Shown one piece after another: positions 9,669-22,203 of a stretch of 64,000 nucleotides of DNA. The notes below the pieces were generated by a model. It was not told where the DNA came from. It worked only from the letters and a program-made list of their open reading frames with translations, and made no database searches. Both the position numbers and the translations under genes were made by a program. Origin of the DNA: Sambucus nigra (Eukaryota > Streptophyta > Magnoliopsida > Dipsacales > Adoxaceae); contig OX422222.1 in the NCBI GenBank assembly GCA_949130495.1, positions 272,604,109-272,668,108 of the forward strand. The letters are read 5' to 3'. How positions within the stretch are numbered: position 1 is the first letter of the stretch; the number at the start of each line of letters is the position of its first letter.

Positions 9669-12565
9669 TGTAACACCCCGTATTTTTGTGAATTTAATAT
9701 TTAATTAATTCAGGAATTCAAAATTACTTGTGTGTCATAATTTTAATTGAATTAATTATGGCAATATATAATTAAATATTAACCGGGGAGTGAATGGTTA
9801 ATATTTAGGGAAATTATATTTCTATGTGAATAGTGATAATTTATTTACGTCATTTCGGGTATTAATGACGAGGTATGCACTTATCTCAGCCGGGAGTCGA
9901 TATAGACTAATTTGGGTGTGAGATAAGGATTTTTATAAATTAATTCGGATACCAATTCTGAGTGTACGATTGAGTCCGGATGGGACGAGATAGTAAAAAA
10001 AGTGTACCCGAGGGTAGTAAACGGGTCACGGGACGTTTTTAGGCATAGCCGTGCCCACACTGGGGTATTTGGGTCACTTGGGCTTGGTCCATTAGGCCAA
10101 AAAATGGGATTTAGCCTAATTACCTAATTAAGAATAAAGGTAAATGGCTAATTGAAGTTTAGGAAAACCTAAGAGGCAGTTAAAGACAAAATTGGGGGAC
10201 AAAGGAAGAGCCAAAGAGAAAGGATTTCATCTTCAACCTTGGGAATTCACAACCTCAAATTAGACCGTACGAATCACATGGAAAGTTATTAACTTTATAT
10301 AGCATTTAAATTGTGTTCTGATTCATATTTATGTGATGTGAGAAATTAAAATTCATTTTAGGATTTAAAGGGTAGAAACATGGGGTTTTTGTAAACTAAT
10401 ATTCTCAATTCTAAATTGTGTAAAAATTCATATGTAATCTGAGATTAGTGTGTATATCTGATATGATGCGTAAACCCGGATGAAATAGAAACGGATTTGA
10501 GATGAGGATTTGATGTTTTAAATGGGTTAAAGATTAAAAATGGATTTTTAACCAATTTATGAAAACAGTAGATAACGGAAATTAAAAGGTGTTTGTGGGC
10601 TTTATAGGGGTTCCTTATGAGGTTGTTGGTGTAGTTTATTGATGAGAAGGCTTGGATTTGAAAGTATAAGGAGTTAGGGTTTTAAGCTTTTTGTCCATGG
10701 CTAAAACAACAAGTCGGAGAAGACGATGACCTGTATGATCGATCGATCGAGGGTTGGGGATCGATCGATCGAGGGTCGGCAATTTTTGGCAGATCGACCA
10801 GTTTTTTATATATAAGGGAGATTTACTTAAAATTCCTTCCATGCCTTATTTAATGAGAAATAAATATATGATTTTCAATCTAATTAATTATGAGGGAAAA
10901 TTAATTAGGATTTGGAGAAAATTTATGTGTGTCACACCATGATTAATATTTTGGGAATAATATTTCAAAATAATTAAATACGATTGATTGGGCATGTCCG
11001 GGTATATTGGTTGAGCGATACCAAGAAGTTAATTTTATTTAAAGTGAAAGCTAAATAATTTGGAGTAGAGAATTTAGACTCGGGTATTATTTTATTTGGG
11101 GCCACAAGAGTAAGTCCGAATATATTGGTTGGGGCGACACCAAAAGCAATTTAATTATCAATGTGTGAATTAATTAATAATTAGAGTTGAACCATAAACT
11201 CATAAAAATTTGAATAGGCTTGTGTTACGGACTGAGTACACGGGATAGCCGGAATAGTTATTTTTATTCATATATATATATATGTATATATATATACGGT
11301 GTGCGATAGTATATGTATATGGTGTGTGCATTAATATCAGTGGTTAGATATTATTATTATATACTCTAGTGCTATAGGTGGAGGTTGTGCATAGTGGATG
11401 AATCCCCTAGCTTGAGGAGTAGGGTGAATATATTCCCAGGTCGTAGCATCAATTATATAGGTGAGAGGCATCTCACTTTCAGGGAAGGAATATGACCGCC
11501 TCCAATTTTTATGTATTAACCAAGTTAGTGAGCGATTCTGACTTGAGGTAACTAGGTTATGTGAATATACCTAGTGGGATAGAACTTTAGAGAATTTACA
11601 TCCAGTGAGTTATTACTCGGGAGGATGTTTAGTATTAATTATTATTTCAGCATGTTTGTGAATGTTGTAATATGACTATACATATATAATAAGGTGAATT
11701 ATTATATACGGGTAAATTAATGGAGGCCGTGAATCGTATTACATATAATGGGCAGGAAAGTTATATGAATTTAAAAAGGAAGGTGATTAATTAAATTAAT
11801 GTTGATAATAACTTAGAAATCATAATTATGGCATACTCGGTTAGAGTAGGGTGGTTGCAAGGGAATTATATCAGTTATCTAGTCATGAGATAAATAACTA
11901 GGTAAATAAACCAAGGCGTTTGTAGTGCACATTAAAGGAGGGGTGAGGATGTCCTCGAGGAGTACGACACTAATTAAAATATGGAGAGCACGCATATTTA
12001 CTTATTACTGCAAGTTAATCATTTACTAAATGTTTTTCAAATATTTTTGGGTACTAATCCTTGCTATAAAAACTTTTAAAAACCTTTTAGGTGTCCAACC
12101 ACTGGGACGCCAGGCTTAACTCATTCCAGGGATCCATTGCTACAGCATGTGTGGATGTTGTGGGAGTTTGATAGGTGCCTCATTCTTTTCATTCATAGTA
12201 TAGAGACTTCCTATCAGTTATTCGAGCATGTTGCTCATAGTTTTATTCAGTACTTATGTCAGATCTGTTGAGATTTATTTCTTGTCTTTACTTTGGTTGG
12301 ATTTTGAACCGATGGTTTATTCGGTCAGTTAATTAATTGTACTTGGTTGTTTTCAGTAAAATGGTGATTGGTTATATTATTTTATCTCTGCATGAGTATT
12401 TTATTTATGTTAATGAAAGATAAACATTGGATCAGTCTAATTTTCTCACTTAGGTTGTTAGTAATTAAAAAGGTGACAGTGATGCTAAGAATAAACCAAC
12501 CGAGAAACATGTTCTAATTTAATTTAGGACTGATCGCCCAAGGTTAATTAGGCGGGGGTGTCACA
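9669..12565 (+). mobile_element. 5' LTR of the Tekay element
   Basis: Begins TGTAACACCCCG and ends GGGGGTGTCACA, two bases before the primer-binding site. Length 2,897 bp. The start is matched at 17232 by the 3' LTR. It contains the GATC-rich double array (10737-10782), a TATA-like box near 10807 and a short (TA)n tract near 11270-11296. No protein-coding frame is apparent in it. Confidence 0.93.
10737..10814 (+). promoter_or_regulatory. Duplicated (GATC)n-GAGGGT array and TATA-like box in the Tekay LTR
   Basis: gatcgatcgatcgagggt occurs twice, starting near 10739 and 10759, 20 bp apart. About 25-30 bp downstream lies tatatata (10807-10814). The 3' LTR keeps the same array at 18299-18340 with a few changes (one GATC became GATCAATC). 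The word is self-complementary and CG-containing. A role as cis element is inferred from its place in front of the TATA-like box. Confidence 0.5.
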
Positions 12566-12567
12566 GA

Positions 12568-12579
12568 TGGTATCAGAGC
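12568..12579 (+). other. Primer-binding site, initiator-Met tRNA type
   Basis: TGGTATCAGAGC, the standard plant PBS complementary to the 3' end of initiator tRNA-Met, two bases after the LTR end. It fixes the 5' LTR boundary. Confidence 0.95.
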
Positions 12580-12752
12580 ATCAGGTTCTCCTTAGGATCT
12601 GTGCAGCTTACTAAGTTTTAGCATAGCATTCGGTTGATATAGATCCCTATTATTAGGACTGTTGATTCATTTTCTTCTTTTGAGTTATCGTGTTTTTGCT
12701 ATTAGATATTTTTGTATAAATTGTGTACTTATACGATTCAATCTATTTTCAG

Positions 12753-13860
12753 ATGCCATCGAAGAGGCAGAGAGCGGAGAGGGCTAAAGCTAGGGATGAG
12801 TTAAGGGAGGCTCGTCAGGAGCCACATGTACCCCCCTAGTTGATCTCCACTACTCAGGTGGCCGTGATTGTGGCCTAGGAAGTTAAAACAACAATGAGGG
12901 ATATGGCAACCCATTTTCCCCAGCCCCAAGCATCACCTCCCGTGGTACCAGCAGTTCAGGCTCCAATAGGGCCACCGTCTTGGCAGCGAGTTAGGGAGAC
13001 CTTTCAGAAGGGTCACCCACCCGAGTTTTGGGGTAGCACCGATGTGTTAGAGGCTTTTGACTGGAAGAAGAATATTCAGCGCCATCTGCGCATGCTGGAG
13101 TGTACATATGTGCAGAAATGGATGCTTGCTACCTTTCGTCCGTCGGGGGAAGCCTTACAGTGGTGGGAGTCAGTTACCCCCGTTGAGGAGAGGGATTTGA
13201 TGACGATATCTGAGTTTTAGGTGCGGTTTGATCCCAAATACTTCCCACCAGCGGTAGAGGATGAGATGAGTAAGAAGTTCAGTGAGTTAGTGAAGGGTGA
13301 CCGGTCAGTGGCAGATTATGAGGAAGAGTTCACCCATTTGGGAAACTTTGTGCCAAATGAGGTGAGCGATGAGGAGAGAAAGAAGTCGAGGTTCGTAGAT
13401 AGCTTGGCCTGGAGGATCAGGAAACATTTGATTGGGAATCCGACATTAGTGACTTATACGGATGTCGTTAATGCCACCCTCGTACATTGCCAGGATCATT
13501 GCTTCCATGCGAAGGGGAGCAAGAGAGTAGGGGAGCTGAGCCAGCAGGGCAAGGCAGTTATTGGTGGTGACACGAGTGGTACTCAGCAGCAGACTATGAG
13601 TCAGCAGGGGAATCGGTCTAAGAAATTTATGCCTGGTGGGTTCTGATCGAGTGGGAAGGGGTTCAGGTAGGGGCAACTAGGCCCAAATCAGCAGCAACAG
13701 GTTCCTTAGGGCTGTCAGGGCCAAGGGAACAATGGGGGAAACCAACCGGTTTAGCTACGTCAGGACCAACAGGGCCAACGACAAGGGGACGGTCAGAGAT
13801 ACTGTTTTATCTGTGGCTAGCCAGGACACTCCAAGAGGGAGTGCCGTAGAGGGGCAGAGG
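12753..13860 (+). pseudogene. gag of the Tekay element, riddled with TAG stops
   Basis: First ATG after the PBS at 12753 opens a frame M-P-S-K-R-Q-R-A-E-R. The Gag domain is visible at about 13000-13500 (F-W-G-S-T-D-V-L-E-A-F-D-W, A-T-F-R-P-S-G-E-A-L-Q-W-W, F-V-D-S-L-A). A zinc knuckle C-F-I-C-G ... G-H-S-K-R-E-C follows at 13803-13845. The frame is kept throughout but holds stops at 12837, 12876, 13218, 13668, 13707, 13752 and 13818 (all TAG) and at 13644 (TGA); one TAG lies inside the zinc knuckle. Gag would form the particle and bind RNA. No frameshift is needed to reach the knuckle, so point mutations dominate. Confidence 0.9.
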
Positions 13861-14016
13861 TCATCAGTAGGGTGACCAATAGGGGTAACAGGGGCAGATG
13901 CTGCCAGCAACACCAACTCCACCCGCCCCACAGTAGCTGGGGAAAATGCACTATGAGCGTATGTATAGTGTTCGGGATGTTCCCAATCCTCCAGCACAGC
14001 AGGCGCCGCCAACAGT

Positions 14017-14430
14017 TGAGGGTATGTTTCTCATTCATGGTCATGAAGGTAGTATAATTTTTCACATGGGAGCATCACATTCATTAAATCTAATTTTGCT
14101 AAACGGGTCAGGTTACTAGAGACCGCGGGTAGTCTTCGTATGTGTATAGAGTCACCAGTAGGTAGCGGGGCTTTGATTCACTCGATTTGTCAGGGAGTAG
14201 ACATTTTAATTGGGAGGCTTAGTTTAGCAGCAAACCTCTTAGTGTTAGATATTAAGGGGTACAATATCATCCTGGGTATGGATTGGTTGGCAGGTTATCG
14301 AGCAACTGTGGATTGTTATGAGAGGACAATCATGTTCTCCATTCTGGGATATGAGATTTTTCTAATATTGATGCCACTACCCGAGGGAGGGTCACACACA
14401 CACTTGTACTACATCGAGGAGGAAACCACA
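14017..14430 (+). pseudogene. Protease of the Tekay element, catalytic Asp lost
   Basis: After a frame change downstream of the zinc knuckle, the protease can be read: F-L-I-H-G-H-E then H-M-G-A-S-H-S where chromoviral proteases have D-T-G-A-S-H-S, so the catalytic aspartate is gone. The later part G-Y-N-I-I-L-G-M-D-W-L matches the conserved end of the family. A TAG ends the segment at 14431. It would cleave Gag-Pol. Inactive on sequence alone. Confidence 0.85.
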
Positions 14431-14433
14431 TAG

Positions 14434-15660
14434 GAGGTGGTGGTTCCATTTGACTCAATCCTAATAGTGAGGGACTTTGAGGATGTGTTCTAGGAAATAC
14501 TAGGGTTGCCACCCAATAGGGAAATCAAATTTGTAATCGACTTAGCTCTAGGGGAGAGGTCGATTTCTCGAGCCCCATATCGTATGGCCCTTTCAGAGAT
14601 GCGTGAGTTGAGAGAGCAGATTCAACAGCTCCTGGGTCAGGGTTTCATTCAGCGGAGTACATCGTCGTGGGGTGCACCGGTGTTGTTTGTAAAAAAGCAG
14701 GATGGTTCACTTCGATTATTCGTGGACTACAGGGAGTTGAACAAGGTGACGATACGGAATAAGTATCCGTTTCTTAGGATCGATGATCTTTTTGACCAAT
14801 TGAGATGGGCATCTTATTTCTCCAAGATCAATTTGAGGTCAAGGTATCATCAGCTAAGTATCTGAGAGGAGGATGTTTCTAAGACTACTTCCTGTCACGG
14901 TATGGATCTTACGAGTTCAGAGTGATGCCATTCGGGCTCACAAATGCGACAGAAGTGTTCATGGATCTCATGAATAGAGTTTTTAGAGAGAACCTCGACC
15001 AATTTGTCATCGTGTTCATTGATGACATCCTGATCTACTTGCGCACCGAGGAGGAGCACGTAGAGCATCTGCGTAAGGTTCTACAGACAATACAGGATCA
15101 CCAGCTCTATGCCAAATTTGAGAAGTGTGGATTTTAGCTGCAGGAGGTGTAATTTCTTAGCCACATGGTGTCAGACTGGGATATTATGGTGGATCTGAGT
15201 AAGGTGTCGGCGGTGAGGGAGTGGGAACAACCCACGACACCGACTGAGGTGCGTAGTTTTCTGGGATTGGCGGGCTATTATAGGCGATTTATTAAACGAT
15301 TATAAAAAATTACGGGCCCTCTGACGAATTTGAATCGGAAAGGGGTAGCTTTCACTTGGAGTGATCATTGTCAATTAACTTTCGACGAGCTCAAGGACAA
15401 GTTGACATCTCCACCTGTACTTGCTTTTTCGAAGGATCATTTTTGCTTTCAGGATATGCAGACATTATCTTCTAGGAGAGCATTTCACTTTATTCACGAA
15501 TTATTAGTCACTTCAGTATCTCTTCACATAGAAGGATCTAAATATGAGGCAGCAGAGGTGGCTAGAATTCATGAAAGACTACCAGTTTGATATTCAGTAT
15601 CATCCTGGTAAGGCTGATGTGGTAGCAGACGCATTGAGCCAGAGACCAATTGGGGAAATA
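14434..15660 (+). pseudogene. Reverse transcriptase and shortened RNase H of the Tekay element
   Basis: RT motifs in order: [11 protein letters not shown] (14720), P-F-G-L-T-N-A (14930), catalytic F-I-D-D-I-L-I-Y (15015-15038, both Asp present) and [10 protein letters not shown] (15270). Stops at 14491 (TAG), 14863 (TGA), 15135 (TAG), about 15150 (TAA) and 15303 (TAA), plus a frame change near 14900. RNase H begins after P-P-V-L-A-F but jumps to the tail ([14 protein letters not shown]), so its central catalytic part is deleted or scrambled at about 15430-15560. Would copy RNA to DNA and remove the RNA template. Confidence 0.88.
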
Positions 15661-15779
15661 TCATAAGTTTGGAAGGCAAAGTGGATAGAGCTTCGATATG
15701 AGGATGATGCAGCCAGGGCCTGCATGTCAGCATTATCCATCACACGTGAGATCATTATGCGGGTAGTGAGGGCTTAGGT

Positions 15780-17162
15780 AGAGGATAAGATCTGTCGGGA
15801 TAGGGTGAGCCAGTTGTTAGCTGAGGGAGCAGAGGGTTACTGGATCAGCTCAAAAGGAGGCCTACGCCTTAATGGGAGGTTAATTATGCCAGAGGATGAG
15901 GAGTTGAGGCACGCTGTTATGACAGAGTCCCATGGTTCGAGATTTGCGGTACATCCCGATGAGGATAAAATATACCAGGATATGTGGAGGAAGTATTGGT
16001 GGGCAGGAATGAAATGGGACATAGCAGAGTTTGTTTCAAAATGTTCCATGTGTCAGCTTATGAAAGTTGACCATTAGAGACCATAGGGATGCTACAGCCG
16101 CTAGACATTCCCGTATAGAAGTGGGAAAACATCTCAATGGACTTAATTTCAGGGTTACCTATATCACACAGGGGTCACGATTCCATATGGGTCATTGTGG
16201 ATTGATTGACCAAGGTGGCCCACTTCCTGTCGGTCTGCACGAACTTTGAGACGATGCGTTATGCACAACTATTCATAGCGAAGAATGTTAACCTACATGG
16301 GGTACTGATAAATATTGTGTCTGACAGAGATAAAATTTTTGTGGCCTACTTTTGGCAGAGATTCCAGGAGGCCATGGGCACGGAGTTACATTTAAGCACA
16401 GCCTATCACCCACATATCGATGGGAAGACTGAAAGAGTCAATCAAATGCTGGAAGACATGCTCAGAATGTGCATTTTAGACTTTGGGGGAGGTTGGAAGA
16501 AATACCTTCCTTTGTTAGAGTTCGCGTATAACAACTCTTACTAATTCATGATTGGCATGGCACCGTTCGAGGCACTGTACGATATACCTTGTCATTCACC
16601 CGTTTGTTGGTTAGAGGTGGCGTACAACAAGCTATTGGGGTCGAAGATTGTCCAGGAGACATCTGCTAAGATTGATCTGATCCGAGGGCGAATTCGGATA
16701 GCTCAGGATAGGCAAAAGAGTTATGCTGATGCTTCACGGAGACATGTGGAGTTAGAGGTTGGGGACCAGGTATTAGTTTGGGTGTCCCCTATGAAAGGGG
16801 TAATGAGGTTTGACAAGAAGGGTAAGTTAGCACCGAGGTACGTGGGACCTTTCCTTATTATTGAGAGGGTGGGACCGGTAGCATATAGATTGGGATTTCC
16901 GGAGCACCTTCAGCGGATACACGACGTGTTCCATGTGGCATCGCTGAAGAAATATCAAAGAAGCGAGAAAGCCTTCTAGCACATTCCACTCGAGGAGATT
17001 GATTTACATCCAGACATCTCATATGAGGAGAGGCTGGTGGCTATTCTGGACCGTAGTGAGCAAAAGTTACGATCCAAGGTTGTTCCACTAGTTAGAGTAC
17101 AGTGGGGTCATCACAACATTGATGAGTCTACCTAGGAGCAGGAGGAGGATATGCGAGAATAA
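15780..17162 (+). pseudogene. Integrase with chromodomain of the Tekay element
   Basis: Zinc-binding H-x-H-C-C region at 15920-16060 (S-H-G-S ... V-H-P ... C-S-M-C-Q). Catalytic core: I-S-M-D-L-I near 16135, V-S-D-R-D near 16318, D-G-K-T-E-R-V-N near 16420. Then the G-P-F-type module (V-G-P-F-L-I-I-E-R-V-G-P-V) and L-H/R-R-I-H-D-V-F-H-V-S/A-x-L-K-K-Y. After a TAG at 16977 a C-terminal chromodomain is readable (Y-E-E-R-L-V-A-I-L-D-R, V-R-V-Q-W-G-H-H). The chromodomain steers chromovirus insertion towards particular chromatin. Frame changes near 16065 and 16200 and stops near 16075, 16542, 16977, 17133 and 17160. Confidence 0.9.
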
Positions 17163-17217
17163 TATCCAGAGCTATTCACCACAGGTACGACCTAATTTTG
17201 AGGATGAAATTCCTTTA

Positions 17218-17231
17218 TAAGGGGGGGAGTA
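17218..17231 (+). other. Polypurine tract of the Tekay element
   Basis: aagggggggagta directly before the 3' LTR start TGTAACACCCC. Primer for plus-strand synthesis; fixes the 3' LTR boundary. Confidence 0.92.
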
Positions 17232-18380
17232 TGTAACACCCCGTTTTTTTGTGCATTTAATATTTAATTAATTCGAGAATTTAAAATTACCTGTGTGTCG
17301 TAATTTTAATCAAATTAATTATGGAAATATATAATTAAATATTAACCGGGGAGTGAATGGTTAATATTTAGGGAAATTAAATTACCAAGTGAATAGTGAT
17401 AATTTATTTACATCATTTCGGGTATTAAAGACGAGGTATGTACTTATCTCAATCGGGAGTCGGTGTAGACTAATTTGGGTGTGAGATAAGGATTTTTATA
17501 AATTAATTCGAATACCAATTCTGAGTGTACGGTTGAGTCCGGATGGGTCAAGATTGTAAAAAAAGTATACCCGGGGGTAGTAAACAGGTCACGGGACGTT
17601 TTTAGGCATAGTCGGTCCCATACGGGGGTATTTGGGTCACTTGGGCTTGGCCCATTAGGCCAAAAATGGGGTTTATCCTAATTACCTAATTAAGAGAAAA
17701 GCGAAACGGCTTATTGAAGTTTATAAAAACCTAAGAGGTAGTTAAAGACAAAATTGGAGGACAAAGGAAGAGCCAAAGAGAAAGGATTTCATCTTTAACC
17801 TTGGGAATTCACAACCTCAAATCAGACCATACGAATCATAAGGCAAGTTGTTAACTTGCTGTAGCATTTAAATTGTGTTTTTATTCATATTTATGTGATG
17901 TGAGAAAATTAAAATTCGTTTTGGGATTTAAAGGGTATAAACATGGGGTTTTTGTAAACCAATATTCTGATTTATAAATTGTGTAGAAATTCATATATAA
18001 TCTGAGATTAGTGTGTATATCTGATATGATGCGTAAACCCGGGTGAAATAGAAATGAATTTGAGATGAGGATTTGATGTTTTTAATGGGTTAAAGATTAA
18101 AAACGGATTTTTACCCAATTTATGAAAATAGTAGAGAACGAAAATTAAAAGGTGTTTGTGGACTTTATGGGGGTTCCTTATGTGTTTTTTGGTGTAGTTT
18201 ATTGATGAGAAGGCTTGAATTCGACAGTAGAAGGAATTAGGACTTTAAGCTTTTAGTCCATGGATTAAATAGCCAGCCGGAGAAGACAAGGACCTATACG
18301 ATCGATCGATCGAGGGTTGGGGATCAATCGATCGATGGTCAACAAGTTTTGGCAGATCGGCTAGTTTTTTTTATGTAAGG
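17232..18380 (+). mobile_element. Tekay 3' LTR, first piece
   Basis: Colinear with 9669 to about 10815 of the 5' LTR, with many single-base differences. Ends at the TAAGG target (18376-18380) of the Tat insertion. Confidence 0.93.
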
Positions 18381-18797
18381 TGTGGGGACCCTGAATTTAG
18401 CACCATAGGCCTGGACAAGTAGCCTCTCCCTAGCGGCCCAAAGTCCAGGCCCATCACCTTCATATCAATCCAATTACCCCACGATCCCATGAAGGGAAGT
18501 TGTGGGGAAACACGATTCCATGTAGGGGAGATGGCTAATAAGAAGGAACCCATCACCCCACTACTCCAACATATACATGTATAAATTAAACCCTAAGACC
18601 GGGGCAAAGGACAAGTTGTATTCTCTGTACTTATTCCTCAGAATATAGAGAAATAACACTGACTGAACCACCGTGGACATAGGCACTTCTTTGCTGAATC
18701 ACGTACCCCCGTTGTTGTGTGATTGGCCTTTTATTTATCTTTTCTTGGTTGTTACCTCTTTCATATTTATTTGTGTTGCATAATAATTGTCACCACA
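18381..18797 (+). mobile_element. 5' LTR of Tat copy F
   Basis: TGTGGGGACC to TTGTCACCACA, 417 bp. TATA-like tataaatt at 18580-18587, followed by a leader with aaaccctaag. The 3' LTR is almost identical. Confidence 0.95.
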
Positions 18798-18817
18798 ATT
18801 GGCGCCGTCTGTGGGAA
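18798..18817 (+). other. Primer-binding site of Tat copy F
   Basis: attggcgccgtctgtgggaa directly after the LTR. The Tat copy on the minus strand has a decayed version. The priming tRNA was not assigned. Confidence 0.8.
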
Positions 18818-18864
18818 ACGTTTATCTTTCCTTGAGAAGAGCCCACGCCAAGAAAAAATTTAAG

Positions 18865-20400
18865 ATGTCTGGTCACAGCAGCAACGCTCCTCAAGCAGGA
18901 GATATTCAGGAGCCACCCGCTCCTCGCAGGATTAGGTCTGAAGTCCGACGTTCAGATCACGGGGCTCGCTTAGAAAGGCCAGCCTCAGAAGAAAGTCAAG
19001 GACCAGCAAGATCCACTCAGATATCCAGATTAATCGATGCATACGAAGCAAGGCTCCACGAGCAGAGGGAGTCTTCTCGCAGGTATGAGGCTGAGAATGC
19101 TCGCCTGAAAAGAAGACTGGAAAAACTGGAAAAAGAACTATGCCCTGATACCAGGAGACTCCCCTATCGCACTCCTAGACCTCAGACGAGCAAATCTCGC
19201 AGCCGAGGAAGGAGCCCTAGGCGGCAATATCAAGGGTTCGAAGGTGGCGACTCAGACGACGACCTCCGCGAGCAACTGAGAAAAGCTCACCGCTATCAGA
19301 GCCCTGCTCGCAGCGACGACAACATACGGAACCTAGTCCGCACAGAGATGGACCAACATCCAGCTCACCGCGGCACCAGGTCAACCAGAGAACTCACCAG
19401 GAGAGCCCTCAAGACCCAGATGAAATCACCCTTCACGAGGGAAATTGAAGAAGAAGAAGCTCCCAAAAAGTTTGCTATTCCAAGGTTCAAGATTTACGAC
19501 GGGAAGACTGATCCCATTGATCATGTCGGGTAGTACCGGCAGGCTATGACCCTCTGGAATCACCGAGATGCACTGATGTGCCGTATTTTTCCCTCGAGCC
19601 TTCATGACGTGGCCCAAAAATGGTTCGAGAAACTCCCTCACCGATCCATCAGAAATTTCAAATCCCTGACCGAACTCTTTACTGCCCGGTTCATCACCAG
19701 CAGCTCCCATCCCAAAAGGATGGATGCTCTATTGACGATGAAGAAAACTCCTCAGGAGACACTTCGAGACTACGCGAAGAGGTACTGGGAGTTATTCAAC
19801 GAAGTCGAAGACTGCGCGAAAGAGGTGGAAGTGGCTTCATTCAAAATTGGGCTACCTAGCTCTTCCCTCCTTTACCAGTCCTTGACAAAGAAGGAAGCAA
19901 CCACCATTGATGACCTGATGGCCCGGATTGAGAAATACGCAAAGGTGGAAGATGTCACCCGCCTTAACGTAGGTGAGAACGGTCGAGCCAAGCTTGCCGC
20001 GAAGGGAAGTGAGAAAGTTGATAACCAGAAAAAAGGAGGAAGGAATGGGAGCAAGAATGGCCCCAAGAATGGAGGAAGCCCTGACGTTGCAAAGTCGTTC
20101 CAGGCGGTCAACACCGTCTTCAAAGAACCAATTTACAAAATTCTCGCTAAGATCAAGGATGAGCCGTTCATCAAATGGCCCCGAAAAATGGGAGGAGATC
20201 CATCGAAAAGAAACAACGCGCTAAGATGCACCTTTCACAAAGAGGGAGGACATAAGACCGAGCACTGCAAGGCTCTTAAGTCCCACCTCGAGGAGCTGGC
20301 CCAATCCGGACATTTGAACGACTTTGTGGAAAGGAAGGTAGAGAGAGTGATTGTCCACAAGGAGGCAAAACCCGACAACGTGTTAGAAGACGACACCGGA
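18865..20400 (+). pseudogene. gag of Tat copy F
   Basis: ATG at 18865, about 50 bp after the PBS, opens a frame rich in Arg, Glu and Ser with a coiled-coil-like stretch (Y-E-A-R-L-H-E-Q-R to L-E-K-L-E-K-E). The Gag domain runs across about 19490-19950 (I-Y-D-G-K-T-D-P, T-L-W-N-H, W-F-E-K-L-P, F-I-T-S-S). A TAG at 19531-19533 interrupts it; the frame resumes at once. A basic linker precedes a zinc knuckle of the form C-x2-H, H, C (C-T-F-H ... H-K-T-E-H-C) at about 20230. The same frame runs on into protease and RT, so Gag and Pol are one polyprotein. Confidence 0.9.
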
Positions 20401-21120
20401 CACGAATTCGCAGTAATCCATGAAGTATCCGATGTTAAGCAAATCCAGGGCAACTCAGCTCGGATGGAGGTAAAGAAGCTGACAGCAGTAATGCAAGCTT
20501 TTCAAATAAATCCAGCGAAATCACAGGCAGGAAAACGCCGGCGAGCAGAGGACATCAACTACAACAAGCATATTGTTTTCACGGATGAAGATATTGTGGG
20601 AGTAAGGACCCCACATCACGATGCCTTAGTCATTACACTCAGGATAGCCAACTTTGATATCGACAGGCTGCTCGTCGATCAAGGAAGCTCATCCGAAGTA
20701 ATGTACATCGACCTGTTCAAAAAATTGAAGTTGAACATCGCCGACCTGAAGGGAACCACTGTTCCTCTGGTCGGCTTCGCTGGAAAAATGACCATGCCTC
20801 TGGGCAAGATAGTACTACCAGTGCTCGCTGGGAATGTTTCGAAAATGATCGAATCCCTGGTGGTCGACATCGATTCACTGTATCAAGCCATCCTCGGTAG
20901 GGGATGGCTTCATGCAATGAAGGCAGTCTCCTAGACCTACCACCAGAAACTCAAATATATCACCGAGCGGGGAGTGATGGAGATACATGGCGACCAGGCG
21001 ATGGTGAGAAAGTACTTCATAGCGGCCATCCGACCGAAGCCAGAGAAAAAAGACGTTCAAACCAGCGAGAAAGTGGAGGAAGGTGCAATCCCTTCCAAAT
21101 AGCAATTAAAATATGGAAGG
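20401..21120 (+). pseudogene. Aspartic protease of Tat copy F
   Basis: Motif L-L-V-D-Q-G-S-S-S-E-V at about 20670 with catalytic Asp and Gly-Ser-Ser, then P-L-V-G-F-A-G and the end A-I-L-G-R-G-W-L-H. A TAG (20932-20934) follows at once, and a second TAG (21100-21102) lies in the linker before RT. In frame with gag and RT. It would process the polyprotein in the particle. Confidence 0.88.
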
Positions 21121-22203
21121 CCCGGAGTGGAAGAGACCAGGCTCATCCCGTCCGAGCAGGTTGTAGAGGACCTGGTAGAAGTAATTGCTAGAGAAGGTGA
21201 CAACAGCAGAGTCTTCCTGATCGGAACCTCACTCACTGACGAAGAGCAAAAGGATTTGTTAACCTTACTCAGAAGCAACATAGATGTTTTCGCTTGGGAA
21301 CCCTATGAGCTGCCAGGAATCGATCCCAATATGGTCTGCCATCAGTTGCACGTCAATCCCACATTCAAGCCGATAGCACAGAAGGCACGACGAACTGCTC
21401 CCGAGAAAGCCAAGGCAATAGAACAAGAAGTCGAAAAACTGCTGGATGCAGGATCCATACGGGAAGTGCAATTCCCCAAATGGTTATCCAACCGAGTGGT
21501 AGTTCCAAAAAGCAACGGTAAGTGGAGAGTTTGCATAGACTTCACTGACCTCAACAAAGCCTGCCCCAAGGATAGCTTCCCTCTTCCAAAAATAGACCAA
21601 CTAGTAGACGCCACTGCAGCTCACGAGCGAATGAGTTTCCTAGACGCATACTCAGGCTATCACCAGATTCCCCTGTATGGACCAGATCAGGATAAAACAG
21701 TGTTTATCACGACAGTTGGTTTATACTGTTACAAGGTAATGCCTTTTGGGCTAAAAAATGCAGGGGCAACTTATCAGCGGCTGGTTACTAAAATGTTCAA
21801 GAATCAGATGGGAGACACGATGGAGGTATACATCGACGACATGCTCGCCAAGAGCAAGGAGAAAGAAAACCACCTTTCGGACCTGGCAAGTACCTTCAAA
21901 ATCCTCAGGAAATACCGAATGAAACTCAACGCGAGAAAGTGTTCCTTCGGTGTCCAGTCAGGAAAGTTCCTTGGGTATTTGGTCAGCAAGCGTGGCATAG
22001 AGGCAAATCCAGACCAGCTTGATGCAATTAAATGGGTGCAACCTCCTCGCACAATCCGCGATGAACAGAAGCTCACTGGAATGCTCGCTGCTCTAAATCG
22101 TTTCATTTCTAAATCCTCCGAGAGATGCAAGCCCTTCTTCCAGCTCTTAAAAGGCAGCAAAACGGTAGAATGGACCCCAGTTTGCTCGCAAGCATTAGGC
22201 TAG
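21121..22203 (+). pseudogene. Reverse transcriptase of Tat copy F
   Basis: Uninterrupted 358-residue RT segment. Motifs: W-R-V-C-I-D-F-T-D-L-N-K (about 21530), F-L-D-A-Y-S-G-Y-H-Q-I (21645), P-F-G-L-K-N-A-G-A-T-Y-Q-R-L (21745), catalytic Y-I-D-D (21829-21840, intact), L-G-Y-L-V-S-K-R-G-I (21970). A TAG at 22201 separates it from RNase H. Synthesises cDNA. The best-preserved RT in the window and the best query for placing the family. Confidence 0.93.

Noticed and set aside
12568..12579. tRNA gene fragment (also at 44829-44840)
   Set aside because: TGGTATCAGAGC is the standard primer-binding site after an LTR; no cloverleaf surrounds it.
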